A stretch of 64,000 nucleotides of DNA. It comes from Volvox africanus (lineage: Eukaryota > Chlorophyta > Chlorophyceae > Chlamydomonadales > Volvocaceae). A program made the position numbers and the translations under genes. This document shows positions 9,926 through 18,293 of the stretch, in pieces. The notes beneath the pieces are model-generated. The model did no database searches. It saw only the letters and a program-made list of their open reading frames with translations, and had not been told where the DNA came from. Numbering within the stretch: position 1 is the stretch's first letter; each line of letters starts with the position of its first letter. Where the stretch lies: assembly GCA_030268105.1 (NCBI GenBank), contig BSDZ01000019.1, forward strand, positions 2,543,501 to 2,607,500. The letters are read 5' to 3'.

Positions 9926-11099
9926 ACTGAAGGACTTGTGCGTGGTCATTGGTTATTGTTGCGACCGGCTATGAAGGCTCTTTTACCTTCTGTCTTTGTA
10001 TAAATTGAACACGCCATCGGGCTACGTTTTTCGCTTGACGGCTGCACGGGACTAAATTATTTCGACCCGCTGTGTAATTTGTTCACACCGTGTTGTCCTC
10101 TTTCGTCCCTTAGTCTTTTCATGAGCTGTGCGACCAGCTCACCAGGTACAAGAGATATCGTCGCCAAAATCCGGATACAGCAGCATGCATATTAATACCA
10201 TCCTATAGTCAGTTGCTGCGCTACTGGAAGGTATGGAATGTGTTCTCCGATTTGAGTCGGACACCGCTTTGTTCAACAGTGTGGATGTGACGGGGAAACC
10301 AGTAGAATTGCCCAAATTATCTTGTGCTGTTGAAGTTTGGTTTGGAGCCCCCTTACTGGACTTTACCAGGTTCGAGCCTGCCCTTGGGTCACTTCTACTT
10401 TCCGCAGAGTTGACTCCAACAGGAAATCATGTCCCTGTTATTGAAATCAGCCTCGCTGGTCAACTGATGAAGACGCTCGTGGATACTGGCGCCAGCAATG
10501 AATTCATCTCGGCGAAGGAGGTGAAAGAATTGGGGTTGACCCCTCAGTCGTCTGATTGTGCACAGGTTACCCTCGCTGATGGAGGTAAGCATCCCATCAT
10601 GGGCAGGATCACCCTGAGCCTATCGATAGGCCCTCTGCGTGTTAGGGCCCAACCGTATGTGCTACAAGGTCTTTCGGAGATGGCACAGTACATTTTGGGT
10701 GCCGCGACATTACGGCAGTACCGGGTGCGCATCAATATGGAGTCCACCACACTTAGTTTGTGCAAAGGGAACTTATCCACTAAGGTACCTTTCCTGTTGT
10801 CCGAAGATGTCACACCAGAGGAGGGCGGAACTGTTGCGGAGCCTGAGGTTAATTTTGCTGCGGCCGCATTGGTCCGCCGAACTGAAGAACCCAAGCTAAT
10901 TGGGCGCAAAGAAGCCGATCGAATGATACGGAAAGGTGCCCATGTGTTGCTTGTGAGGCCACGGGTGCAACCGAATGCTACCACCGTGGAGTCCACCGTG
11001 AAGGATTCTGAGGTCGAAGTCCTCCCATCCCAGGGCTCCCACCTATGCGACCTGTTGACCATACGATCCCTCTTGTGCCCGGAGCACAACCCGTTTCAC
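9887..11099 (+). pseudogene. pol: pol N-terminus of E3: linker and protease
   Basis: In frame with gag across the TAG. After the conserved EIARV start, a stop at about 10000 (TAA where copies have sense) and a frameshift break it. The aspartic protease is clear at about 10465-10560: LMKTLVDTGASNEFIS, with the DTG active site, followed by [19 protein letters not shown]. It ends with the linker before RT (EHNPFH) where another LTR is inserted. Protease would cleave the Gag-Pol precursor in the particle. Confidence 0.82.
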
Positions 11100-11573
11100 T
11101 GTTGTATGCCGGTTCGATCACCGCTTATGTCAAAATAGGCTCGCTGTCATCTAAGCATGGCTGGACGTGTTATTAGCATTTTGGCATGATATATTTGAAT
11201 ATATCTAGCTAATGTAGCACGCTGCCTTATCGTTCATGACATCGCGCTGTCGGTCAACATGTTTGACTCGAGGCTGATATCGATGCACGAACCCATTATG
11301 GCATAATACATCAAGTTATAATATTTCAAATATTATTACATCATTCGTATCATGAACCACACGCGTATGCAGAAACGTGACGATCGCGATGGTTGGGTCG
11401 GCAACTGAATATCGATATTCGGACCTTTGCACACTGCATACATTGCATCCATAAATATCACGAATTATGCGATATTTAGGACAGTGCTATAATAGTACTC
11501 ACACTTGAGATCGGAATCCAGTGAGACTTGTACTGCACATCGGTATTGCGAACATGATAGGTGCGAGGACGGC
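11100..11573 (+). repeat. LTR-A fragment (E4), 5' 474 bp
   Basis: Starts TGTTGTATGCCGG inside E3 pol (preceding bases TTCAC) and is cut at 11573 by a second LTR-A that starts at 11574. Its downstream part is not in the window. It may be a solo LTR or the 5' LTR of a larger element. Confidence 0.8.
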
Positions 11574-11890
11574 TGTTGTACGCCGGTTCGATCACCGTTT
11601 ACACCTAAGTAGGCTACAATCCATTTGAGCACTACCGAACATGATATAATCATATTAGCATGATATATTTGAGTATATCTAGCTAATCAGGCACGTCGCA
11701 TTATCATCTACGACATCGTGCTGTCGGTCAAGATGTTTGACTCAAAGCTGATATCGATGCTTGAACTCTCTATTGGCATAATATATCACGTAATAATATT
11801 TTAAATATTATTACCTCATCCGTTTCATAAACCATACACGTATGCAGGAACGCGATGATCATGATGGTTGGGTCGGCAACTGAATATCCG

Positions 11891-12126
11891 GGGTAATTCT
11901 TGCGTGGAATTTTAACCCTCAAAGTAAGAAACAAATAGATATAGACGGAGCATTTACATATGGTAAAGCACAAACTGCCTTGAATGTACATCCTGCACTA
12001 TCTGCTATATCTATCAGTAAGCCGAGAGTAACCATTGATGCTTACTCAAACGGGAAGCTATGGCAAAAGAACATGTGTGCCTACAGTGTAGTTAATAGCA
12101 CCTTCACTCTGGGAAAACGGGGGGGT
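11891..12126 (+). pseudogene. Unidentified coding-like fragment
   Basis: An open plus-strand frame with protein-like composition (…FNPQSKKQIDIDG, AFTYGKAQTALNVHPALSA, SKPRVTIDAYSNGKLWQ) and AT-rich third positions like the traD fragment at the other end of the same insert. It starts directly at the LTR break without an ATG and runs into a G-run. It may be bacterial, but I do not recognise a family. Confidence 0.35.
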
Positions 12127-12189
12127 CCGGCTTCCAGCGTCCTTTTCCATAAAGTGACCTCCATATTATTTTGATATGGAATCCATAAT

Positions 12190-12260
12190 CCTGCCACCAG
12201 GTTATGGAAGGTATTTTATGGAAAGCATTTTATGGAATGGAAACGGCATTTTATGGAAAG
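12190..12260. repeat. TTTTATGGAA repeats, left cluster
   Basis: Several copies of ATTTTATGGAA within about 70 bp. A nearby CCATAAAGT...TCCATAT (about 12148-12168) is the inverse of TCCATATGGACTTTATGG at the right cluster (about 13832-13850). Confidence 0.5.
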
Positions 12261-12430
12261 TTACAATGGCTGGCATGGAGGGCACAAAAGGAAGCGTCCA
12301 TTTCGCATGCAAAATACGGCGATTATTCAGCATCACGTACTGTCATTAGCTTCATGTCCTATTATTATTCGGCCAACCAATTATATGCATGATATGTAGA
12401 TAGGGTATCTCTAGCCACCTATCTACATAC

Positions 12431-12448
12431 CAAACCCTAACCCTAAAA
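12431..12448. repeat. Telomere-like tract
   Basis: AAACCCTAACCCTAAAAC: two to three CCCTAA(A) units in the filler DNA. Similar units occur at 13684-13692 and at 21876-21894. Confidence 0.5.
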
Positions 12449-12455
12449 CGTGCTG

Positions 12456-13218
12456 TCACGGGAAGCAACCCCGGCGTGAGGACCTCAGTACTGGCTGATG
12501 TGCATTGCCCCCACTGCTTCCCGTGCCACTTGAGACCCCCGATGATGGTGCCATATCGCCGCTACTTGCAGAGGTGTCCCCACTTGCCGCCTCCCCCTCA
12601 GTCCCCACTTGCCGCCTCCCCCTACCACGCGCTGGGCCACCACTTTCCCTGATCGTCTTGACCAACAAATGTGCAAATCGTCGCGCCATAGGTTGTCCAG
12701 CATATGGAAACCAAATTCGAAAGGCCTTTAACATGAAAATGCTATAGAAACTCAGATTCCTCGCGAATTTATCGCCAGCCCGTTCCATCTTGGTGTCGGT
12801 GTCGCTGTAAAAATAAATAACCAGAAAATTTCCTCCGTGCTTCCGATTAAGCCTACAAAAAGCAACCAAGGCTTGATTGCTGAGCTCCTCCTTAGCGTCG
12901 TCTTCTTTGAATACGCGCGGCTAACATGCGCATTTGCCGGCAGATGGCCTTGGGCGGCGACCTCGAAATTATATCCAGTCCATCTCCTTAGAAAGGATCG
13001 TTATGATATATGAACTGTTTGGCCCAACCTCGATTATTAACCACGGTTCTGGCGCGTTCGCCCAAAGCCGTCGCCATCGCCATCACAAACTCCAAACAAA
13101 AGTTGATGTCCTCCATGTCGCATATTACCTCTATAAGACCTTGGGTTCGGATCCTTATAAGCAAGTCTTGAGCATCAGCCATGATTGTTGCCGGCTGCCC
13201 AAAGTTGCCATCATTGGT
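12456..13218 (-). pseudogene. Unknown protein fragment with one frameshift
   Basis: Two minus-strand frames look like parts of one gene. The first (13218 to 12988; Met at 13182, MADAQDLLIRIRTQGLIEV) ends at a stop after HNDPF. A one-base change of frame at that point leads into an open frame (LRRWTGYNFEVAAQGHLPAN … FKEDDAKEELSNQ … LAFCRLNRKHGG-like … RRFAHLLVKTIRES) that runs to 12456. The tail is Gly/Ser-rich low complexity. No family recognised; it could be a host gene relic or cargo of an unknown transposon. The coding call rests on residue pattern only. Confidence 0.4.
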
Positions 13219-13636
13219 TCACGGACTTCCGGCGGCGCAGACTTCCGGCGGCACAGACCAGCTCTGAACGCCGCAGGGCTCATAACCTCTTAGATTGGCA
13301 CAACTGATGGCAAAACGTTGGTTGTTTACAAGGTACAAGGAGCTATAGAAAGCGTGCGTAATAGAAGAACATGATTTGGCGGGATAATTGACGTGATAGA
13401 TTGAATCGTTACAAGTGGTAGAAGTCAGAAAGCAGTAGATGGAAAAGAAGTTGTAAAGAAAGAACAAAGATGAGTTGGTAGAATGACGGGTTGACGGTAT
13501 TGTCGTACCACAACACATCATATTAAAGTGGTCACCACGAGGTGCATATGGCCTCTAAAACAAACTGCATGCTACCAGAGTGGTATGCTCAAATTTGTTC
13601 ATGGTTATAAGCTATAAGCACTGCACTAGGAAGTGT
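13219..13636. other. Nothing recognisable
   Basis: About 420 bp of the filler between the unknown frame and the right repeat cluster. It includes a short GCAGACTTCCGGCGGCACAG-type duplication near 13230-13255. No supported gene. Confidence 0.4.
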
Positions 13637-13850
13637 ATTTTATGGAATTGGGACAATGGATTATGGAAGGTGTCAGGCTACCAGAACCCTAACGACCCCA
13701 AGTCACAGAAAAACAATTTTCCATAAGCTGTCATGACAGGACATATCGAATTAAAAACGTTTTTCATGGCTGTATGTGGATATTATTGCCTTCCATATGG
13801 GTTTTATGGAAGTCCATATGGTTTTATGGAAGTCCATATGGACTTTATGG
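13637..13850. repeat. TTTTATGGAA / CCATATGG repeats, right cluster
   Basis: TTTTATGGAA at 13637, then tandem units GTTTTATGGAAGTCCATATG at about 13800-13850. Together with the left cluster they bracket 12148-13850 and could be (sub)terminal repeats of an uncharacterised transposon. Confidence 0.45.
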
Positions 13851-13869
13851 ATCCAACGAAAAATATGGA

Positions 13870-14657
13870 GGACGGCTTTTCCCAGAGTGCTTATTTAAAA
13901 ATGCCTGGGAGAAGGTCATAAACAAAGCAACAACCCTCGCTCTTAAATCTTTAGCCTTCGGTGGGTGCGCAGGCCTTATCGTATTTATTATCTGGAGTTA
14001 CTTTGGTCGTAATTTAAAAACCGATAAAAAGAAAGAGGGTAGTGGGGAAGTATTAACTCCCTTGCAGGTAAAACTTAAATTACAGCTAATGGGCAAAGAA
14101 AGTAGCTTGCGCATCGGTAATATGCCCTTAGTTAGGGACATTTTCTAATCATGGGTTCTACCGGCTCAGGAAAAACCAACCTTGTCCATAACCTATTACC
14201 TCAAGCAAAACAGAAAAACCAACCGGCTATTATTATTGATCAGACAGGCGAGATAATAGCAAGGTATTATAACCCGGAGCGCGGGGATATTATCTTCAAT
14301 CCTTTTGATGGGCGAAGTAAGAACTGGGATTTCTGGCAAGATTGCTCTACCCCTGAACAACTGGAGAGATTCTCTACAATCTATTTAGTTTTAACAGAAA
14401 ATGTAGCAGGTCGAATTCCGACCCCTTCTGGGAGCAATCGGCACAATATGTTTTTAATGCCTGCACGGAGTATCTTATTAAAAGGGGCAATACCCACTTA
14501 TCGGCCTTAAAGGGGTTGGCGATTGAAGCAAACCTTGAAGAACTACAGAACAAGCTGAAAGGTACGGCGGCGGAGCGATATTTAACTGATGACGGCAAAA
14601 GGAGTAGCTAGTTCGGTATTATCAATGCTGGCAACGAGTGCCAAACCTATAAGCTAT
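13870..14657 (+). pseudogene. traD: traD / type IV coupling protein fragment (bacterial, decayed)
   Basis: TraD/VirD4 ATPases couple relaxosomes to conjugative type IV secretion channels in the bacterial inner membrane. Visible in order: a hydrophobic segment (LAFGGCAGLIVFIIWSYFG) near 13950-14010, a basic stretch, LRIGNMPLVRD, then Walker A GSTGSGKTN (14154-14180), IIIDQTGEIIARYY (Walker B-like aspartate region) and FNPFDGRSKNWDFW. Three frame changes are needed: near 14145, near 14400 (continuing as DPFWEQSAQYVF…) and near 14600 (SSVLSMLATSAKPISYL). The fragment ends mid-gene where LTR sequence resumes. The style recalls Rickettsiales F-type traD, but this is not proven. Confidence 0.72.
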
Positions 14658-14771
14658 TTATTGGACCTTCGCATATTGCATATGATGCATCCATTAATAT
14701 CATGGATTACGTGATATTCAGAACAGTGCTAAGATAGTACTCACACTTGAGATCGGAATCCAGTGAGACTT

Positions 14772-14875
14772 TGTAGTATCCTGGGGTATCTACGGGCAGT
14801 GTCAAAGGATCCTGGAGCTCAGATGGTCATCCTTCCGATCGGGCCTTTGTTGGCCGACACAACAGAGATACAACA
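14772..14875 (+). mobile_element. 104 bp miniature LTR-like element with TSD GACTT
   Basis: Inserted in LTR-A and flanked by perfect GACTT repeats (14767-14771 and 14876-14880). Ends are TGTAGTATCC and GATACAACA, i.e. TG...CA with imperfect inverted termini like the big LTRs. Related 89 bp copies lie at 48807-48895 (plus) and 60787-60875 (minus). Likely a solo LTR of a tiny (TRIM-like) retrotransposon. Confidence 0.65.
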
Positions 14876-15264
14876 GACTTGTACTGCACATCGGTATCGC
14901 GAACGTGATAGGTGCGAGGACAGCCGCCTAGAGACCAAAGTCAGCTCGATGCTACTTTGGATTAAGTACCCACGTACTTAACTCAATATAATTCTCATAC
15001 GCTTTACTCATATATATTCGGCCTGAGCTATTCTAGCATACCATCTCCAGCCGGATGATGAACATTGCCCGCGGGGTCTGATGGCAGACTACCATTCTGT
15101 AATCGAAGACTATTGTAAGTTGAATCTTTCCTTGTTGCTGAGTCTTCCGCTGTCATCTTACTCGCATTGAATTGCCTTGCTGTTTGTAAGCACGGTGCAC
15201 ACGTAGCTTACACCCAGACGTGCAGATTCAGTGCATGATCGAAGAAGGAAGGATACAACAAATT

Positions 15265-15283
15265 TGGTAGCGAGACCAGGTTA
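15265..15283 (+). other. Primer binding site of E5
   Basis: TGGTAGCGAGACCAGGTTA, 4 nt after the LTR. Confidence 0.6.
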
Positions 15284-15328
15284 AGTCACGACTGCCTTGT
15301 TGTCCCTCACCGGAAGTAGGTTCTCGCG

Positions 15329-15727
15329 ATGGCGAGCGACTACGACAATCACCACAGTCCTTTAGACACCTTCGCCGAGGATCTTGGCTGCGCCGTTCTT
15401 GACGCTGCCGCTTCTGGTTTGTAATCATAGACATTTGCTTACAACTAGCTGCTGCATTCTCATTGTGAGCCTGCACTGTGAGTCGCAGGTGAACGTACGC
15501 CAACACTAAACGTGGTGTTGGCTGGGCAACATCTAAATCCGGAACAAATCAAGGCCTTAATTCAGCGAACCACTGAGATAAAAGACGGCCTTATGGATTA
15601 CATCGTGTTCCTCATCGGCCTACTCGGGAGCACTGTCCGTACACAAGTAGTCAAAAATTCCTCCTGTGTTAACTTATTTACAAGTCTTTTAGCAAGTCTT
15701 TTAGCAAATTCCTATCCGAAAACATAA
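15329..15727 (+). CDS. Spliced leader ORF of E5 (exon 1 15329-15416, exon 2 15489-15727)
   Basis: Exon 1, again exactly 88 nt, reads MASDYDNHHS then PLDTFAEDLGCAVLDAAAS. A 72 nt GT-AG intron (15417-15488) would join it in frame to exon 2 with ERTPTLNVVLAGQHLNPEQ, KALIQRTTEIKDGLMDYIV and a hydrophobic FLIGLLGSTV. The stop (TAA 15725-15727) is 11 nt before the gag ATG. Function unknown; see E3 and E11 for homologues. Confidence 0.62.
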
Positions 15728-15738
15728 GTTCGTGTTCC

Positions 15739-15773
15739 ATGTCGGGGCGCGACGATAGTTCTTATCTGGGCAC
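15739..15773 (+). pseudogene. gag: gag start of E5 (split by E6)
   Basis: ATG at 15739, MSGRDDSSYLG..., interrupted after GGCAC (15769-15773) by E6. It resumes at 51136. Confidence 0.85.
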
Positions 15774-16588
15774 TGATGTACGCCGGTTCGATCACCGTTT
15801 GCACCGAAGTAGACCACAACGCATTCGAGCATTATGAAGCATAATACAATCATATTAGCATGATATATTCGAATATATCTAGCTAATCAGGCATGCTGCA
15901 TTATCATCTACGACATCACGCTGTCGGTCAACATGTTTGACTCAAGGCTGATAATTAATGCGCGATCTATCCGTTGGCATAAAATTCCACGTAATAATAC
16001 TTTAAATATTATTACCTCATATGTGTCATAAACCATACACGTATGCGAGAATGCGACGATCACGATGGTTTGGTCGGCAACCGAATATCGATATTCGGAC
16101 CTTCACATATTGCATGCGTTGCATTCATTAATATCACGGATTACGCGATATTTAGAATAGTGCTACAGAGGTACTCACACTTGAGATCGGAATCCAGTGA
16201 GGCCTGTACTGCACTTTGGTATCGCGGCGTGATAGGTGCGAGGATGGCCGCCTAGAGACTGAAGTCGGCTCGATGCTACTTGGGATTAAGTACTCGTGTA
16301 CTTAACTCTATCTAATTCGCATACATACGATATACTCATTTATATTCGGCCTGAGCTATTCCAGCACAGGATCTACAGCCGGATGATGAACATCGCCCGC
16401 GGGGTCTGACGGCCATCTTCCGATTTGTAAACGAAGACTATTGTAAGTTGAATCTTTCCTTATCGTTGAGTCTTCCGCTGTCACTTTGCTCGCATTGGAT
16501 TGCCTTGCTGTTCGTAAGCTTGGTGTGCACTTAGCTAACATCCAGACGTGCAGATTCAGCGCATGATTGAAGAAGGAAGGATACAACA
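15774..16588 (+). repeat. 5' LTR of E6 (LTR-A)
   Basis: 815 bp, TGATGTACGCCGG (TGTTG changed to TGATG) to GGATACAACA. Confidence 0.92.
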
Positions 16589-16592
16589 AATT

Positions 16593-16611
16593 TGGTAGTG
16601 AGACGGTTCCA
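16593..16611 (+). other. Primer binding site of E6
   Basis: TGGTAGTGAGACGGTTCCA, matching the E2 PBS with two changes. Confidence 0.65.
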
Positions 16612-17019
16612 CTCACGGCTGTCTCATCATTGCTATTAGAGAGTAGATTCTCGCACGAGCGAACGGTGGTGAAGGGTATCACGGGATAACCTCGTTGGAA
16701 AGCCAGAATTGTATTATCCTCTTCCCGAACGTTTGATATCATATCTGTTCTTTAATACTGATTATACTTTCACTACCCGTCAAGTCCTAAATCCGCAGAA
16801 GGAATTCCATCGCCGTCATACTCAGAATCACTTCCCCAATAAGATGAACATTTGACAGGACCATCTACTAAGGATATATCAATTCGAAGGTGACAACGCA
16901 TTGGTGGGTTACATTATCATTCGCGTCGGAGATTACTCGTGCGTGAATGATACACGTGAGAAAATTTCTAAGGTATAGTCCTATCCCTCTCTATCCTTGT
17001 AAGGTACTAATTAGAATAC
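16612..17019 (+). other. Leader of E6, no ORF recognised
   Basis: 408 nt, alignable to the E2 leader; lacks the spliced leader ORF of groups A2 and B. Confidence 0.6.
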
Positions 17020-18293
17020 ATGTCGTATAATCAGTATCCACCAACTATAGGGGAGAGTGAACAGGCTAATATTAGTGTCCACGATGAAGGACCGGAGGCC
17101 GCACCGAACGATAACTTACATATTCCCCAAGCAGATGCCCCCCAGTCGAACTACCCTTACCCAGCTAAGGATCCTCCTGAGACACCAGATTCTGTGAGGC
17201 CCACCGAAGCGGAGCAAAACCCAGCGATGGTGTCGCTACAGCAACTTATGGATGAAGGCGGGGTTCCTGGTTTCGTCGTCCCAACACCTCAACTCCATAT
17301 TCATCCCGACACCAAACCCAAGGTTATCACAAGCACCACCCGCTCCTATGTCCGTGACGCTAAGAGGTATCTGAAGTTGGTAAAGGGTGGTGATTGCGAT
17401 GAAGTGAAGTGTCTATTCATTGGGGCCACACTAAGCGGCGTCGTGAGGGAATGGTATGATCATTGGACCACTGTGCAGGAGCACTTTACGTTCGAAGAGC
17501 TAATTAACACGCTTCTCACTCATTTCGCTCCCGGAAATCAGTCGCAAGTGGCTGCCATGTACCAAGAATTACACGCAGGCACTTATCGAATGCAACCTAA
17601 CGAGTCCGTGGAGGACTACCGGTTGCGTTTTGAGGGACTGACAGCATCCATGATTGGCTTTTCAGAAGGAGACTACATTTATTGGTTTCAACGCGGTCTC
17701 TCGCTTCAGTTAGCCCGAGCGAGTACTACGGACCTGACACTGGAAGGGACAAGGTCGTACACGCGATGGGTTCAGATCGTTCGTGATATAGAAGCTCGCT
17801 TTAGAACGGGACAAGAAGGCCTGACATCTTTAGCACCGCTATCAGTTGACACGACGCCAGATATTACTAACGAGACTGATCCAGCACCTGAGACTACTGG
17901 TATTCCCCTACCGCCAGCTCCTATGCGCCATGGTGATATTCCTCCGACCGATCACGCTCATATCCCTGGTACCCAAGAATTAATTCCAAGATATTCTCAG
18001 ATGACTCGGAGTATGCGGAAAAGGAAGGATGTGCTATAAAATACCGCCGAGTCACGCGGAGCTGCATCAGAATCAAAGCGGTCAAGAACACAAAACCGAT
18101 GGCTTACCAAGTGGGGATGTACACAAGCGGAGTTTGAGCAGCGACGACAATTGGGAGTCTGCCTTCGGTGCGCATCAAATCATCCTACAAGGAACTGCCC
18201 GCTTTTACCCCCGTTAGCCGTAGGACTACGTTCGACGGACGAAGCACCTGACACGACTTCCGTTGATATTGCCGGAACACCCAGTCCACGTTA
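17020..18293 (+). pseudogene. gag: gag of E6 (group A1)
   Basis: Homologous over its length to E2 gag: MSYNQYPPTIGESEQ, SYVRDAKRYLKLVKGG, REWYDHWTTV, YWFQRGLSLQLARAS. At 18037 CAA has become TAA, truncating the protein before the zinc knuckle; the remainder (18040-18293) still encodes a basic linker and knuckle-like CLRCASNHPTRNC. Single-base loss near the end changes the terminal stop. Otherwise the frame is open from the ATG. Confidence 0.85.

Larger units (their letters stand above)
7369..11099 (+). mobile_element. E3: Ty3/gypsy chromovirus, group A2, 5' part
   Basis: Plus-strand element with complete 5' LTR-A, PBS, spliced leader ORF, gag and the first third of pol. It is cut at 11099 within the protease-RT linker by another LTR-A beginning at 11100. 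The remaining pol and 3' LTR are not found in the window. The five bases before it are ATATC. Confidence 0.88.
11889..14658. other. 2770 bp foreign patchwork inserted in the E5 LTR
   Basis: LTR sequence stops after GAATATC (11888) and resumes with TATT-GGACC (14659), so the insert occupies the centre of the LTR palindrome. No 5 bp duplication is seen; only TAT/TATT microhomology. Contents: an unidentified reading frame (11891-12126), TTTTATGGAA repeats, telomere-like CCCTAA repeats, a minus-strand unknown frame (12456-13218) and a traD fragment (about 13870-14657). It looks like filler DNA captured during break repair. Confidence 0.7.
11574..15260 (+). repeat. 5' LTR of E5 (LTR-A), interrupted twice
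   Basis: LTR sequence is 11574-11888, 14659-14771 and 14881-15260 (about 808 bp in total). A 2770 bp foreign segment sits at the centre of the GAATATC/GATATTC palindrome, and a 104 bp mini-element at 14772-14875. Ends in GGATACAACA followed by a PBS. Confidence 0.85.

Noticed and set aside
11891..12126. Naming the fragment as a conjugation gene because traD is in the same insert
   Set aside because: I do not recognise the family; proximity alone is not enough.
13219..13521. Minus-strand 100-codon frame in the filler
   Set aside because: Ser/Tyr/Phe-rich translation of AT-rich DNA without motif support.
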